NCBI RefSeq assembly: GCF_900090195.1 | Contig: NZ_LT607803.1 | Location: 3,348,001-3,412,000, forward strand | DNA: 64,000 bases | Source of the DNA: Variovorax sp. HW608 | GTDB lineage: Bacteria > Pseudomonadota > Gammaproteobacteria > Burkholderiales > Burkholderiaceae_C | Direction of reading: 5' to 3' | Part shown: piece after piece, positions 26,217 through 35,087 of the stretch | Layout: each line of letters opens with the position of its first letter | Numbering within the stretch: the stretch's first letter is position 1 | Position numbers and translations under genes: made by a program | Notes under the pieces: generated by a model | The model's database searches: none | Told to the model about the DNA's origin: nothing | Seen by the model: the letters and a program-made list of their open reading frames with translations, nothing else

Positions 26217-27798
26217 GAGCGATGAGTTCCTCTTCTGTCAGGTTCTCGGCGTTCAACGTGGTCACGAGATGGCCGGCGCGCATCACCGCGACGCGGTGGC
26301 ACAGGCCGATCAGTTCCATCAGTTCGGACGAGACCACGATCACCGCGAGCCCTTCGCGCGCGAGGCGCTGGATCAGGAAATAGATGTCGCGCTTGGCGCC
26401 GACATCGACGCCGCGCGTGGGTTCGTCGAGCACCACGATCTTCGGCCTGGGCTGCAGCACCTTCGCGAGCGCGAGCTTCTGCTGGTTGCCGCCGGACAGC
26501 GACGAGGCGCGCGCATCGAGGTCGCCGGTGCGGATGCCGTAGTCCTTCACCGCGGCCGCGAGCGCGCTGCGCTCGGCGTCGGGGTGAAGCCATGGCGTGG
26601 CGTAGCGTTCGAGCGCCATCAGGGTGAGGTTCTGGCGCAGGCCGAGGTTGACGTGCAGGCCCTTGCCCTTGCGGTCCTCGCTGAGGTAGGTGAGGCCGTG
26701 CTTCGCGGCCTCGCGCGGATTGCGCAGCTGAACGGCCTTGCCGTGGATCTCGACCTGGCCGCTGGCGGGGCGCAGTCCCAGAAGGCCCTCGAACAGCTCG
26801 GTGCGCCCCGCGCCGACGAGGCCGGCGAAGCCGAGGATCTCGCCCGGTCGCACCTCGAAGCTCGCATCCTCCGCCCAGCCGGGCACGCTGAAGCGGCTCA
26901 CGCGCATCGCGGGTGCGGCGTGCGCCACCACCTTGTCGCGCGGCGGATAGAGGTCGGCCAGCTCGCGGCCGACCATCAGGTTCGCCATCTGGTGCCGCGT
27001 CACATCCGGCGTGAGCGCGCGGGCGACGAAGCGGCCATCGCGCATCACGATCACTTCGTCGGTGACGCGCTCGACTTCGTCGAGCTTGTGCGAGATGTAG
27101 ACCACCGTCACGCCGTCGGCGCGCAACTGGGCGATGAGCCTGAAGAGTCGTTCGGTTTCGCCGGGCGTGAGCGTGGCGGTCGGCTCGTCCATGATCAAGA
27201 GGCGCGCGTGGCGCGAGAGCGCCTTCGCGATCTCCACGAGCTGCTTCTCGGCGACGATCAGGCGGCGCACCTTGGTGGCCGGGTCGATGTGGAGGCCGAC
27301 CTCGGCGAGCGCGGCGGCGGCATCGCGGGCCATCGTCGCATCGTCGAGCAGCCAGCCCTTGGAAGCGCCGGGCCGCCCCAAGCTTCCTTGCTCCCCTCGG
27401 GGGACGGACGTCGCGAAGAGACGGCCAAGGGGCGACATCTTCTTTTCATGGCCGAGGAAGATGTTCTGCGCGATGGTGAGGTGTTCCGCGAGATTGAATT
27501 CCTGGTGGATCAGGACGATGCCCAATGCCTCCGCATCGCGCGAACTCTCGAACTGCTGCGCCTGGCCGTTGACGCGCAGGATGCCGTCCGTGAGCGGCTC
27601 GTAGCCCGCGAGGATCTTCATCAGGGTCGACTTGCCGGCGCCGTTCTCGCCGAGCAGGCCGTACACCCGGCCAGGCGCGAGCGAGAAGCTCACGCCGTGC
27701 AGCACCTGCACCGGGCCGAAGGCTTTCACCACGTGGTCGAACTCGACGGAAACGGCGGCTTTCTGCCGCGGTGTGGCGATCGCGGCGCTGCCCGTCAT
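26188..27798 (-). CDS. Sugar ABC transporter ATPase (RbsA type) with an in-frame repeat insertion
   Basis: This 536-residue protein has two fused ABC domains. The first has Walker [15 protein letters not shown] (about residues 49-62), the relaxed signature [13 protein letters not shown] and Walker [12 protein letters not shown]. The second has the degenerate Walker A region [16 protein letters not shown], signature [15 protein letters not shown] and Walker [16 protein letters not shown]. Between IFLGHEKK and WLLDDATM lies an extra 28-residue stretch (27355-27438) that E. coli RbsA lacks; its DNA resembles an intergenic repeat. The start ATG overlaps the stop of the ROK gene (ATGA). Confidence 0.9.
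   Translation of the reverse strand: MTGSAAIATPRQKAAVSVEFDHVVKAFGPVQVLHGVSFSLAPGRVYGLLGENGAGKSTLMKILAGYEPLTDGILRVNGQAQQFESSRDAEALGIVLIHQEFNLAEHLTIAQNIFLGHEKKMSPLGRLFATSVPRGEQGSLGRPGASKGWLLDDATMARDAAAALAEVGLHIDPATKVRRLIVAEKQLVEIAKALSRHARLLIMDEPTATLTPGETERLFRLIAQLRADGVTVVYISHKLDEVERVTDEVIVMRDGRFVARALTPDVTRHQMANLMVGRELADLYPPRDKVVAHAAPAMRVSRFSVPGWAEDASFEVRPGEILGFAGLVGAGRTELFEGLLGLRPASGQVEIHGKAVQLRNPREAAKHGLTYLSEDRKGKGLHVNLGLRQNLTLMALERYATPWLHPDAERSALAAAVKDYGIRTGDLDARASSLSGGNQQKLALAKVLQPRPKIVVLDEPTRGVDVGAKRDIYFLIQRLAREGLAVIVVSSELMELIGLCHRVAVMRAGHLVTTLNAENLTEEELIAHATGTATPH
27355..27438 (-). repeat. GC-rich dispersed repeat captured inside a coding sequence
   Basis: The 84-bp block (28 codons) has CGCCCC near one end and GGGGCG near the other, with an inner CTCCCCTCGGGGGAC palindrome. 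This pattern resembles the hairpin repeats that litter Comamonadaceae intergenic regions. It encodes [18 protein letters not shown] and the following Gly/Pro-rich residues, keeps the frame, and falls in a surface loop of the first ATPase domain. Confidence 0.7.
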
Positions 27799-28997
27799 GG
27801 CGCCACCCCCCGCACCTTGAGGGTTTCCTGCATTGCCAGCACGCCGGCGCCGATCAGGCCGGCCTGGCCTTCGAGCGGCGTGTACTGGATCTCCAGATGC
27901 CGCGTCGACAGCGCCAGCGAGCGCTGGTAGACGCTCTGCCGCACCGCCGCGAGAAAGAGCGGGCCGATGCGCGTGATGCCGCCGCCGATGAAGACATGCG
28001 ACGGGTTGAAGAAGTTGACGATGGACGCCAGCATCTGGCCGATCAGGTTGCCGGCGCGCTGCACGATCGCATTCGCCGCCGCATCGCCCGCGCGGCTGGC
28101 CTGCCCGACATCGATGGCCTCGATGCGGCCCTGGGTGCGCAGGCATTCGGCCAGCGCGGCGCTCTCGCCGGCTTCGGCGGCCTGCACCGCCATGCGCGTG
28201 ATGGCCGGTCCGGCCGCCATCGCTTCGACGCAGCCGAGGTTGCCGCAATGGCAGCGCGGGCCTTCCTGGTCGACGCAGATGTGGCCGACGTCGCCGGCCG
28301 AGCCCGCCGCGCCGCGGTACACCTCGCCATGGCAGACGATGCCGCAGCCGATCCCGGTGCCGACCTTGATGACGAGGAAGTTGGAGAGCGAACGCTTGAG
28401 CCGCCACAGCTCGCCGAGCGCCATCAGGTTGACGTCGTTGTCGACGAAGACCGGCGCGGCATAGTCCTCGCGCAGGTAGTCGCGGATCGAGAAGCTGTCC
28501 CAGGCCGGCATCAGCGGCGGATTCACGAGCTGGCCGATCTCGAAGTTGACCGGGCCCGGCACACCGATGCCGATGCCCAGCACCTGCCTCGAAGTGAAGC
28601 CGGCGCGCGCCAGCAATTCCTTGATGAGCCCGCGAACGCGTGCGAGCACCACGCCCGGACCTTCGCGCACGTCGGCCGGCTCCGCGTGATGCGCGAGCAC
28701 GCTCAGATCCGGGGCGAGCACGGCGACATCCAGACTCGTGGCGCCGATATCGACGCCCACCAGCACGCCCAGCCCTGCATGCAGCTGCAGGTTCTCGGCG
28801 CGGCGGCCACCGGTCGAGCGCCGCAGGCCCGCCTCGGTCAGCAGTCCCTGGTCGACGAGGCCGGCGATCAGCGCATTCGCCTTGCTCTTGGAGAAGCCCA
28901 GCTGTTCCGCCATGCCATGGCGCGAACCGCCGGCCGACCAGAACGTGGTCTCCAGCAGTTGCAACTCGTCGGCAGTCAGGCGACTCCAGGGGGTCAC
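27795..28997 (-). CDS. ROK-family transcriptional regulator
   Basis: This 400-residue protein has an N-terminal winged helix-turn-helix (about residues 10-60: GMAEQLGFSKSKANALIAGLVDQGLL) followed by a sugar-kinase-like ROK domain: VGVDIGATSLDVAV (phosphate loop), IGVPGPVNFE, and the zinc-binding CHCGNLGCVEA segment (Cys-x-Cys-x4-Cys). The HTH points to a repressor of the NagC/Mlc/XylR type. It heads the operon and probably senses the imported sugar and represses its own operon; no operator was identified in the 83 bp upstream. Confidence 0.92.
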   Translation of the reverse strand: MTPWSRLTADELQLLETTFWSAGGSRHGMAEQLGFSKSKANALIAGLVDQGLLTEAGLRRSTGGRRAENLQLHAGLGVLVGVDIGATSLDVAVLAPDLSVLAHHAEPADVREGPGVVLARVRGLIKELLARAGFTSRQVLGIGIGVPGPVNFEIGQLVNPPLMPAWDSFSIRDYLREDYAAPVFVDNDVNLMALGELWRLKRSLSNFLVIKVGTGIGCGIVCHGEVYRGAAGSAGDVGHICVDQEGPRCHCGNLGCVEAMAAGPAITRMAVQAAEAGESAALAECLRTQGRIEAIDVGQASRAGDAAANAIVQRAGNLIGQMLASIVNFFNPSHVFIGGGITRIGPLFLAAVRQSVYQRSLALSTRHLEIQYTPLEGQAGLIGAGVLAMQETLKVRGVAP

Positions 28998-29080
28998 GCG
29001 TTGTCTCCGTCGTTTTTCGTGAATCGCCGGTGTCCCGCTGGACCTTGGGCGAACGCGAATACTAGGAGCGCGTCTTCAGC

Positions 29081-29311
29081 CTAACAAGACTTAACTTCGA
29101 CCAAATTTGGATCGAAGCCATCCGAGGCATCGCCGTCACCGGCCGCGTTTGCGCTGCCGAAGTCCATCCAGTCGTCTCCGAACAGCTCAGCGGGGTGCTG
29201 CGTGCGCTCGGAGCCGTTGCCGCACATCATCGAGTCGGACGGGCAGTAGCGGTCACAGCCCCAGCAGACACGCTCGGGGTGCGCGGGCTTGATGGGGAAT
29301 TTCTTGGCCAT
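29081..29311 (-). CDS. DUF3079 small cysteine-rich protein
   Basis: This 76-residue protein has a highly conserved N-terminal block, MAKKFPIKPAHPERVCWGCD. Four Cys (16, 19, 23 and 30) in CWGCDRYCP...MCGNGSERTQHP could bind zinc or an iron-sulfur centre. GNGSERTQHPAELFGDDW is the DUF3079 hallmark. The tail after residue 50 is Asp/Gly-rich and variable. Function unknown. An upstream in-frame Met at 29389 was rejected because the family starts at MAKKFP. It may have been the neighbour of atpC before the intron arrived. Confidence 0.85.
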   Translation of the reverse strand: MAKKFPIKPAHPERVCWGCDRYCPSDSMMCGNGSERTQHPAELFGDDWMDFGSANAAGDGDASDGFDPNLVEVKSC

Positions 29312-29407
29312 GGTGCGGCGGATTGCTGCTGCCATTCTGCGCACATCCCACACGACAGGATTGAGCTCCATCAAGAAGCGGCGATCCACACCGCACCGGA
29401 TCGGGAT

Positions 29408-29476
29408 AGGGGCCGATCATCGCTGATCGGACCCCTCCCACACCACCCGGCATGCGGGTCCGCACCGGGCGGTTCG
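29408..29476 (-). ncRNA. Group II intron domains V and VI
   Basis: Minus strand: domain V (29476-29438) has paired arms CCGCCCGG...CCGGGTGG with the inner GTGCGGACCCGCATGC hairpin. Domain VI (29434-29408) is a long hairpin, GGTCCGATCA with TGATCGGCCC, that presents the branch-point region close to the 3' end. Both follow the maturase stop by a few bases, the normal arrangement. Confidence 0.8.
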
Positions 29477-29487
29477 AGAAGTTGAGG

Positions 29488-30141
29488 TCAGGAGAATTTG
29501 GGGACTCCCAGGCTATCGAAGTAGCGCACGGACAGCACTTTGTTCAGGCCTCTGTGGCTGTTGCGCCACCAACGTCTCGCGTTGCCGGCAATGCGCGCAG
29601 CCACCTCCACGCTCGCGCCCAGCTTGCGCAGCTCGCGGAACATCGTCGTCCCGCGCCGCCATTGCTTGAGCTGAACGCTGCGCAGCCGGTGCCGCAGCCA
29701 TTCGTCGAGTGCACGCATGACCCTGGGCGTCTGCGCGAGGCGGAAGTACGCCTTCCACCCCGGCACGTAGCCTTGGAGGTCCTTCGCGATCTGTTCAAGG
29801 CTGCGCCCCTTAAGGCGTCGCGTCAGTTGCCGGATGCGCTCACACAGCTTGTGCATGGCCTGATCGGCCACCGCCCGTTTTACCTCACCCTTGGACGTGA
29901 CGTACAGGCAGTAGCCCAGGAACTTACGTCCCCAGACCTCGCCCACCGCCGTTTTGGACTCGTTGACCAGCAGCCGCAACTTTGAGTAGCAGCCGCGCAG
30001 TGCTTGCAGCACACGCTCTCCCGCCCGCTGGCTCCTGACGTAGACGTTGCAGTCGTCGGCGTAGCGCACGAACTTGTGTCCGCGCCGCTCCAATTCTCGA
30101 TCCACCTCGTCCAACAGCACGTTGGCCAGCAGCGGGCTCAG
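29488..30141 (-). pseudogene. ltrA: Group II intron reverse transcriptase/maturase, 3' half
   Basis: This piece resumes exactly where the 5' half (35088-35816) stops: LSPLLANVLLDEVDREL, then the catalytic FVRYADDCNVYVRS (YADD), ESKTAVGEVWGRKFLGY and the thumb/maturase (X) domain to KVLSVRYFDSLGVPKFS. The C-terminal WWRNS...YFDSLG pattern is that of class C intron maturases, and there is no HNH endonuclease domain. Joined to the other half, the protein would be about 460 residues. Upstream of 30141 the frame enters the serine-recombinase element. Confidence 0.9.
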
Positions 30142-30694
30142 CACACCACGTACGCAATAGCGAACTTGCTTCCGGACCATCCCCGCGGGGCAAAGGGCCG
30201 CCCGGATTGCGTGGCCCCTCGGGCCCGCCGGACGGCCTGTTCGAGTTCGGGATCGAGTGTCGGATCGTGATGGTGTCGTCGTCAACGACGACCTCCTTGA
30301 CGAGCAGCCTGACGATGCGCTGTCGTTCCAGAACGTCCAGATCCTGCACCTGCATGCGCAGGCGTTCAAGGAACTCGCCCAGTGTGTGAGCGAGGCGCAG
30401 ATAAATTGCTTGATCGGCCAATTGGCTTCGCAACGATTCGATTTCCGCCTTCAACCGTGTCTCGCGCTGGCGCAACTCGGGCATGCGTCGGCGTAGCTCG
30501 TCCAGGCTGAGCAGGTCCTCTTGGTAGGCCGTCAGCAGCCGGTCAACGCGCCGCTGAACCTGCAGCAACTCGCGCGTGATCCTCTCCTGGTTGCGTTGGG
30601 CCGGATGGGATGTGCGCGCCGCCTCCACCCGCCGGGTCAGTTCGGCCTGAATCAGCCCAGGGTCTTCGAGCAATCGAGCAACCTCGGTCCACAC
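30142..30694 (-). pseudogene. Large serine recombinase, C-terminal part
   Basis: This is the part cut off by the IS21 element. It begins WTEVARLLEDPGLIQAEL and continues through a long coiled coil (LLQVQRRVDRLLTAYQ...LRSQLADQ) to LLVKEVVVDDDTITIRHSIP and SSLLRTW, the standard end of this recombinase group. Joining it to 33385-34508 across one CACACCGT duplication gives DTVWTEVARL in frame. The reading frame has no stop inside the element and runs on into intron DNA to 29924, so the element relies on host sequence for its stop codon. Confidence 0.85.
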
Positions 30695-30816
30695 CGTTGT
30701 TGGCGCCGACCGAAAATTGACCCACCTGTGAGGATTGTGCCGACCGAAATTTGACCCGGGTGTTCAACCTACCCTGCTGTTTTTTTGTGCAGCAGGAGAT
30801 GTAAGGAGTGATCACC

Positions 30817-32343
30817 ATGGCCATGATTGGCAAGGTTCGGCGGATGCATTTCCGCGAGAACAAGACGGTGCGCGAGATTGCGCGGGCGACGAGCCTGTCG
30901 CGCAATACGGTGCGCAAATACCTGCGGGTGCGGCAGGTCGATGAACCGCGGTATCGGCGGGCGGCGGCGCCGACCAAGCTGACGCCGTTCCACGAGACGA
31001 TCCTGCAGGCGCTGAAGGCTGACGCGCGGCGGCCCAAGCGCGAGAGGCGCACGGCCCGCGCGCTCCACGAGGAGCTCAAGGCCACTGGCTACGACGGGGG
31101 CTACAGCCGGCTGACCGATTTCATCCGGGAGTGGCGCCAGCGCGAGGGCCTTGATCTGAGCGCCAAGGCGTACGTGCCACTGGCCTTCGAGTTGGGTGAG
31201 GCGTTCCAGTTCGACTGGAGCGATGAAGGACTGGTGATCGCGGGGGTGTACCGGCGCGTGATGCTGGCGCACATGAAGCTGTGCGCGTCCAGGGCCTTCT
31301 GGCTGGTGGCCTACCCGAGCCAGGGCCACGAGATGCTGTTCGACGCGCACACGCGCGGGTTTGCGGCGCTGGGCATCGCGCGTCGCGGCATCTATGACAA
31401 CATGAAGACGGCCGTGGACAAGGTCAAGAAGGGCAAAGGGCGCGTCGTCAACTCACGCTTCGCCGTGATGTGCGCTCACTACCTGTTCGATGCTGACTTC
31501 TGCAACGTCGCTGCGGGCTGGGAGAAGGGCATCGTGGAGAAGAACGTGCAGGACAGCCGGCGGCGCGTGTGGCTGGAGGCGACCAAGCGGCGCTGGGGCA
31601 GCTTCGAGGAGCTCAACGCATGGCTGGCGACACGGTGCCGTCAGTTGTGGCAGGAGGTGCGCCACCCCGAACATGAAGCCTTCAGCATCGCGGAGATGCT
31701 CGAGCACGAGCGGACCCACCTGATGCCGATGACGGTGGCGTTCGACGGCTACGTGGAGAAGGCCGCACGCGTGTCGAGTACCTGCCTGGTGTCGGTGGCG
31801 CGCAACCGCTACTCGGTGCCGTGTGAGCTGGCCGGTCAGATGGTGTCGACAAGGCTGTACCCGAGCCGTGTGAAGGTGGTGGCGGGCGACCAGGTGGTCG
31901 CCGACCACGAGCGCCTCGCTGACGAGAGCAGGACGCAGTACGACTGGCAGCATTACATCCCGCTGCTGCAGCGCAAGCCCGGGGCGCTGCGCAATGGGGC
32001 ACCGTTCGCCGACATGCCTGAGCCGCTGCAACGGCTGCGGCGCGCCTTGTTGCGCGAGGCTGGCGGGGATCGCGTGATGGCGCAGGTGCTGGCCATCGTG
32101 CCCAGCGCCGGGCTCGACGCGGTCCTGGTGGCAGTGGAACTCGCGCTGGAGAGTGCGCCGCCGTCGGGCCGTGTGAGTGTCGAGCATGTACTCAACGTGC
32201 TGGGGCGGATGAACGCAGCGCCCCCGCCGCAGAACGTCAGGACGGCGTTGCAGTTGAGCGTGCCGCCGCTGGCGGACACGGCGCGCTATGACCTGCTGCG
32301 CGCAGGCGCGGCCCTCGCGGCCGAGGAGGTCGGCCATGCGTGA
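30817..32343 (+). CDS. istA: IS21-family transposase IstA
   Basis: This 508-residue DDE transposase has an N-terminal helix-turn-helix ([19 protein letters not shown]) and an rve-type catalytic core with Asp in FQFDWSDEG, Asp in IYDNMKTAV and Glu in [15 protein letters not shown]-terminal IS21 domain follows ([17 protein letters not shown]). The ATG at 30817 is preferred over a GTG at 30808 because AAGGAG lies eight bases before it. The last 8 bp overlap istB. Confidence 0.95.
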   Translation: MAMIGKVRRMHFRENKTVREIARATSLSRNTVRKYLRVRQVDEPRYRRAAAPTKLTPFHETILQALKADARRPKRERRTARALHEELKATGYDGGYSRLTDFIREWRQREGLDLSAKAYVPLAFELGEAFQFDWSDEGLVIAGVYRRVMLAHMKLCASRAFWLVAYPSQGHEMLFDAHTRGFAALGIARRGIYDNMKTAVDKVKKGKGRVVNSRFAVMCAHYLFDADFCNVAAGWEKGIVEKNVQDSRRRVWLEATKRRWGSFEELNAWLATRCRQLWQEVRHPEHEAFSIAEMLEHERTHLMPMTVAFDGYVEKAARVSSTCLVSVARNRYSVPCELAGQMVSTRLYPSRVKVVAGDQVVADHERLADESRTQYDWQHYIPLLQRKPGALRNGAPFADMPEPLQRLRRALLREAGGDRVMAQVLAIVPSAGLDAVLVAVELALESAPPSGRVSVEHVLNVLGRMNAAPPPQNVRTALQLSVPPLADTARYDLLRAGAALAAEEVGHA

Positions 32344-33133
32344 CCTCATCACGGAGCTCAAGGAGTTGCGTCTGCACGGCATGGCTGGGGCATGGGCCGA
32401 TCTGGTCGACCAAGGCAGCAGTGCGGCGGTGGATTCCTCGCGCTGGCTGATCGAGCACCTGCTGGAGGCGGAGGGCACTGATCGTGCAATGCGCTCGGTG
32501 CGTCACCAGATGACGGCGGCGAAGTTCCCGGTGCATCGCGACCTGGCGGGCTTCGACTTCGGCATCTCGCCGGTGGATCGTAAGCTCGTGATGCAGCTGG
32601 CGGACATGTCGTTCACCGAAAACGCGCACAACGTGGTCCTGGTAGGTGGAACAGGCACGGGCAAGAGTCATCTTGCAACCGCCATCGGCGTGAGCGGCAT
32701 CACGCGACATGGCAAGCGTGTTCGCTTCTACTCGGTGGTGGACTTGGTCAATGCGCTGGAGCAGGAGAAGGCCCAGGGCAAGGCCGGGCGCATCGCGGCA
32801 AGCCTGATGCGCATGGACGCGGTCGTATTGGACGAATTGGGGTATCTCCCCTTCAGTCAAGCCGGCGGGGCGCTGCTGTTCCATCTGCTCAGCCGGCTGT
32901 ACGAGCACACCAGCGTGGTCATTACAACGAACCTCGACTTCGGCGAATGGTCCACGGTGTTCGGCGACGCGAAGATGACCACGGCACTGCTGGACCGGCT
33001 CACGCACCACTGCCACATCCTGGAGACGGGCAACGAGTCGATCCGCTTCACGCGCAGCACGGCCGCGGCCAAGAAGCGCGTCAAGGAGCGTGAAATGAGT
33101 CGCAGGTCTCCTCAGGAGCTGCCGCAGGTGTAG
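32336..33133 (+). CDS. istB: IS21-family helper ATPase IstB
   Basis: This 265-residue DnaA/DnaC-type AAA+ ATPase delivers the IstA complex to target DNA. Walker A is GGTGTGKSH and Walker B is [11 protein letters not shown]; the [10 protein letters not shown] and [12 protein letters not shown] segments are family hallmarks. The start overlaps istA by 8 bp (coupled translation). Confidence 0.95.
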   Translation: MRDLITELKELRLHGMAGAWADLVDQGSSAAVDSSRWLIEHLLEAEGTDRAMRSVRHQMTAAKFPVHRDLAGFDFGISPVDRKLVMQLADMSFTENAHNVVLVGGTGTGKSHLATAIGVSGITRHGKRVRFYSVVDLVNALEQEKAQGKAGRIAASLMRMDAVVLDELGYLPFSQAGGALLFHLLSRLYEHTSVVITTNLDFGEWSTVFGDAKMTTALLDRLTHHCHILETGNESIRFTRSTAAAKKRVKEREMSRRSPQELPQV

Positions 33134-33196
33134 GCGCCGCCATAGGCCCGTTCTGCGGCCTTCCTAGGGGGATGAAGCCTCCAGCGAAGGCCGCCG

Positions 33197-33247
33197 CGCG
33201 CGGGGCAAGCTGCTACGGGCTACGCCCTTCGCAGCTTGCCCCGCGCG
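33197..33247. repeat. Perfect 17-bp inverted repeat inside the IS21 right end
   Basis: Arms CGCGCGGGGCAAGCTGC (33197-33213) and GCAGCTTGCCCCGCGCG (33231-33247) enclose a 17-base loop. It lies between istB and the right terminal repeat. There is no T-run, so it is not a classical terminator; it could still block incoming or outgoing transcription. Confidence 0.75.
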
Positions 33248-33384
33248 ACTTCCACCGTCATGGAGAACATCCTTCGTCGGCAAACAACCTACACTTATCC
33301 ACAGTCGGCACGAACGCTGCCGGCTTCCATCCCCGGGTCAGAATTCGATCGGCAGGGTGGGTCACATTTGAATCGGCGCCGACA

Positions 33385-34508
33385 CACACCGTATCCTCCA
33401 GCAGATCGAGCCGGATGGGCCGCGCATTGCACCGCGCCTTCCCTTGGTAGCGCCACGCGTCCGATCCCAGGCATCGGTAGTAGTAGATCTTGCGCGCGCT
33501 GCTGCACGTGGAAGTCCGATACAGCGCATAGCCGCATTCGGCGCAGTGCACCAAGCCCTGCAAAATACTCGGCTCGACCGTACGGCGTGGGGAGAACTTC
33601 TTGTTGTCTTGCAGTCGCTCTTGCGCCAGATCGAATGTCTGCTCATCCACCAGCGCAGGAACGGGGATCTGTATCCACTGATCAGGGGGCGTTTCGTGTT
33701 GGGTTCGAGTACCGCGCCGCGGTGGTCGGCTGCTCATGCGCACGGCACGGCTGCTGCGGCGCTGTCGCGGGGCCTCTTGTGTCTTGCCGAAGCAGGCCAA
33801 GCCTCGATACGCCGGATTGCGCAGCATCGCCCAGATCGTCGAGCGCTCCCAGCAGGACTGCCCCTTCCTCGTGGGCACGGCGACCTCGTTGAGTCGCCGC
33901 GTGATTGCACCGATGCTCAGCGCCTGCGCTGTGTACAGATCGAAGACCTGACGGACCACCTCGGCCTGCTCCTCGATGACCTCGTAGTAGGCCGCTCGTT
34001 CCTCGGTCTTGCGCATGTAGCGATAGCCATACGGGGCGCCACTGAGCACGCTGATCTCGCCCTGTTTGGCGCGGTGGCGCTTGCCGCGGCGCGAGCGCTC
34101 CAGGATCTGGGCGCGTTCGTATTCGGCGATCATGCCCTGGAACTGCAGCAGCAACTGGTCCTCAGGTGTTTGCGACTGCGGCGCTTTGATGAAGATCGTC
34201 TCCACGCCGTGACGCAGCCATTCCTCGGTGAGCAGGACCTGGTAGGCATACTTGCGACTGAGTCGATCCGGCGATAGCACCAGAACGGCCTGAATCTGAC
34301 CTTCAGCGACGAGGTCTCGGACTCGCTCCAGGCCTGGTCGAATCAGTGTGGCTCCGCTAAAGCCCTCGTCCTCGAAGATCCACTCAGCCGGTACGCTGAA
34401 ACCTTGGCTTGAAGCGAACGTCATCAGTGCGGCCGTTTGACTGTTGATCGTCTTGTCCTCCTTCTGCTGGTCGGAGGACACCCGTGCATAGATCGCCGCT
34501 GTCTTCAT
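33385..34508 (-). pseudogene. Large serine recombinase, N-terminal part
   Basis: The catalytic domain begins MKTAAIYARVSSDQQ, with the nucleophile Ser11. It continues with RPGLERVRDLVAEGQIQAVLV, SPDRLSRKYAYQ and the long E helix near QFQGMIAEYERAQILERSRRGK. The recombinase domain (GAPYGYRYM...) and a zinc beta-ribbon with CAECGYAL and later Cys residues follow. IS21 entered after LLEDTV (residue about 373); the frame then runs to a stop at 33258 inside the IS. Intact relatives are about 550 residues and catalyse integration and excision of their element. As split, it is unlikely to be active. Confidence 0.9.
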
Positions 34509-34656
34509 GAGCGTGCCCTCCTATTCGGCCAGCCTCGCCGGTACGGCGGGTTCGATCGGGAACCAGGATGTCATAGACCTGTTCGAGCTTGGCGCTGAAC
34601 AAGCGGTCAAAACAATATTCGAATCGGACCTGGCGACTGTGGCGGCGCTCAGCCAC
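34384..34656 (-). CDS. Small protein of the serine-recombinase element, unknown function
   Basis: This 90-residue frame starts at a GTG that overlaps the stop of the preceding DNA-binding-protein gene (GTGGCTGA) and extends 125 bp into the recombinase gene in another frame. The first part (VRFEYCFDRLFSAKLEQVYD ... ILVPDRTRR) looks protein-like, and I recall a similar short ORF upstream of recombinase genes in related elements. The second part may be only a shadow of the recombinase. It could couple translation of the three genes. Confidence 0.45.
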   Translation of the reverse strand: MAERRHSRQVRFEYCFDRLFSAKLEQVYDILVPDRTRRTGEAGRIGGHAHEDSGDLCTGVLRPAEGGQDDQQSNGRTDDVRFKPRFQRTG

Positions 34657-34978
34657 GCCGACGCTCCCGAGCCACCAAGGCCGAGACGGCACGCGAAACC
34701 ACATCGCCGATCGTCGAACCCGTGGCATGCGCGTGCTCGCGCAGCGTCGTGACGATGTCCCCGGGCACCTTGATGGTGATGGCCACGCTGGGTGCCGAGA
34801 CCGCCACAGGGCGTTTGATCGTCTGGGCTTCCTGCAAATAGCGATAGGCTTGGCGCTGCGACAACCCGAACTGTTCGGTCAGCATCGCCGCAGCCTGCGC
34901 GACAGCATGGCCTTGAGTGAGCAGATCGAATGCAGCGTTCAAGCGTTGGGCCCTTTCGGCGCCGGAGGATCGCGACAT
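34649..34978 (-). CDS. Element-encoded DNA-binding protein (HTH plus ribbon-helix-helix-like)
   Basis: This 109-residue protein has an N-terminal helix-turn-helix-like segment (AAMLTEQFGLSQRQAYRYLQEA, typical of resolvase-like HTH) and a C-terminal part (VAITIKVPGDIVTTLREHAHATG) that resembles a ribbon-helix-helix domain. It is the first gene of the element. Inverted GACGCAA/TTGCGTC sites lie directly before its ATG, so it probably represses itself and may steer the recombinase, as excision factors do. A TTG nine bases upstream could also start it, but that codon overlaps the repeat. Confidence 0.75.
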   Translation of the reverse strand: MSRSSGAERAQRLNAAFDLLTQGHAVAQAAAMLTEQFGLSQRQAYRYLQEAQTIKRPVAVSAPSVAITIKVPGDIVTTLREHAHATGSTIGDVVSRAVSALVARERRRG

Positions 34979-34980
34979 TG

Positions 34981-35076
34981 GACGCAAACATATTACCTCT
35001 TGCGTCTAAAGTCAAGAATCGATCGCGTCCGGCACAACGCAACGCACCGCTCAAACTCGAAGTTGCCTTTTGCGTC
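34981..35076. promoter_or_regulatory. TTGCGTC repeats at the element terminus
   Basis: GACGCAA (34981-34987) and TTGCGTC (35000-35006) form an inverted pair immediately before the DNA-binding-protein gene. A third TTGCGTC stands at 35070-35076 inside the right end, and a one-mismatch copy (TACGCAA, 30151-30157) lies in the left end. They are candidate binding sites for the element-encoded DNA-binding protein or the recombinase. Confidence 0.55.
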
Positions 35077-35087
35077 TATGGCGTGAG

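Larger units (their letters stand above)
30698..33384 (+). mobile_element. IS21-family insertion sequence (istA-istB)
   Basis: The element is 2,687 bp, starting TGTTGGCGCCGACCG and ending (reverse complement) TGTCGGCGCCGATTC. Both ends carry a second internal repeat (GCCGACCGAAATTTGACCC on the left, GCCGATCGAATTCTGACCC on the right), as IS21 elements do. An 8-bp target duplication CACACCGT lies at 30690-30697 and 33385-33392. Both istA and istB are intact, so the copy is probably still active and is the youngest layer of the nest. Confidence 0.95.
30142..35087 (-). mobile_element. Serine-recombinase element inserted in the intron maturase gene
   Basis: The element is 4,946 bp, or about 2,250 bp without its nested IS21. 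It interrupts the maturase codons for QGGPL|SPLLAN. The dinucleotide AG stands at both junctions (30140-30141 and 35086-35087), as expected for the two-base crossover core of a serine recombinase. The ends are imperfect inverted repeats: left CACACCACGTACGCAATAGC, right (reverse complement) CACGCCATAGACGCAAAAGG, both followed by AACTT. Cargo: a DNA-binding protein, a small coupled ORF and a large serine recombinase, all on the minus strand. The orientation call follows these genes. Confidence 0.85.

Noticed and set aside
29488..30369. Taking the 3' maturase half as a complete 293-residue gene
   Set aside because: The first 75 or so residues are translated from the serine-recombinase element in the wrong frame. 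Only 29488-30141 is maturase.
29924..30694. Taking the recombinase C-terminal part as a separate 256-residue gene
   Set aside because: It begins at the IS21 junction and its end is read from intron DNA. It is a cut-off portion of the gene at 33385-34508.
33197..33247. Long hairpin as a terminator
   Set aside because: No T-run follows on either strand, so it is listed only as an inverted repeat.
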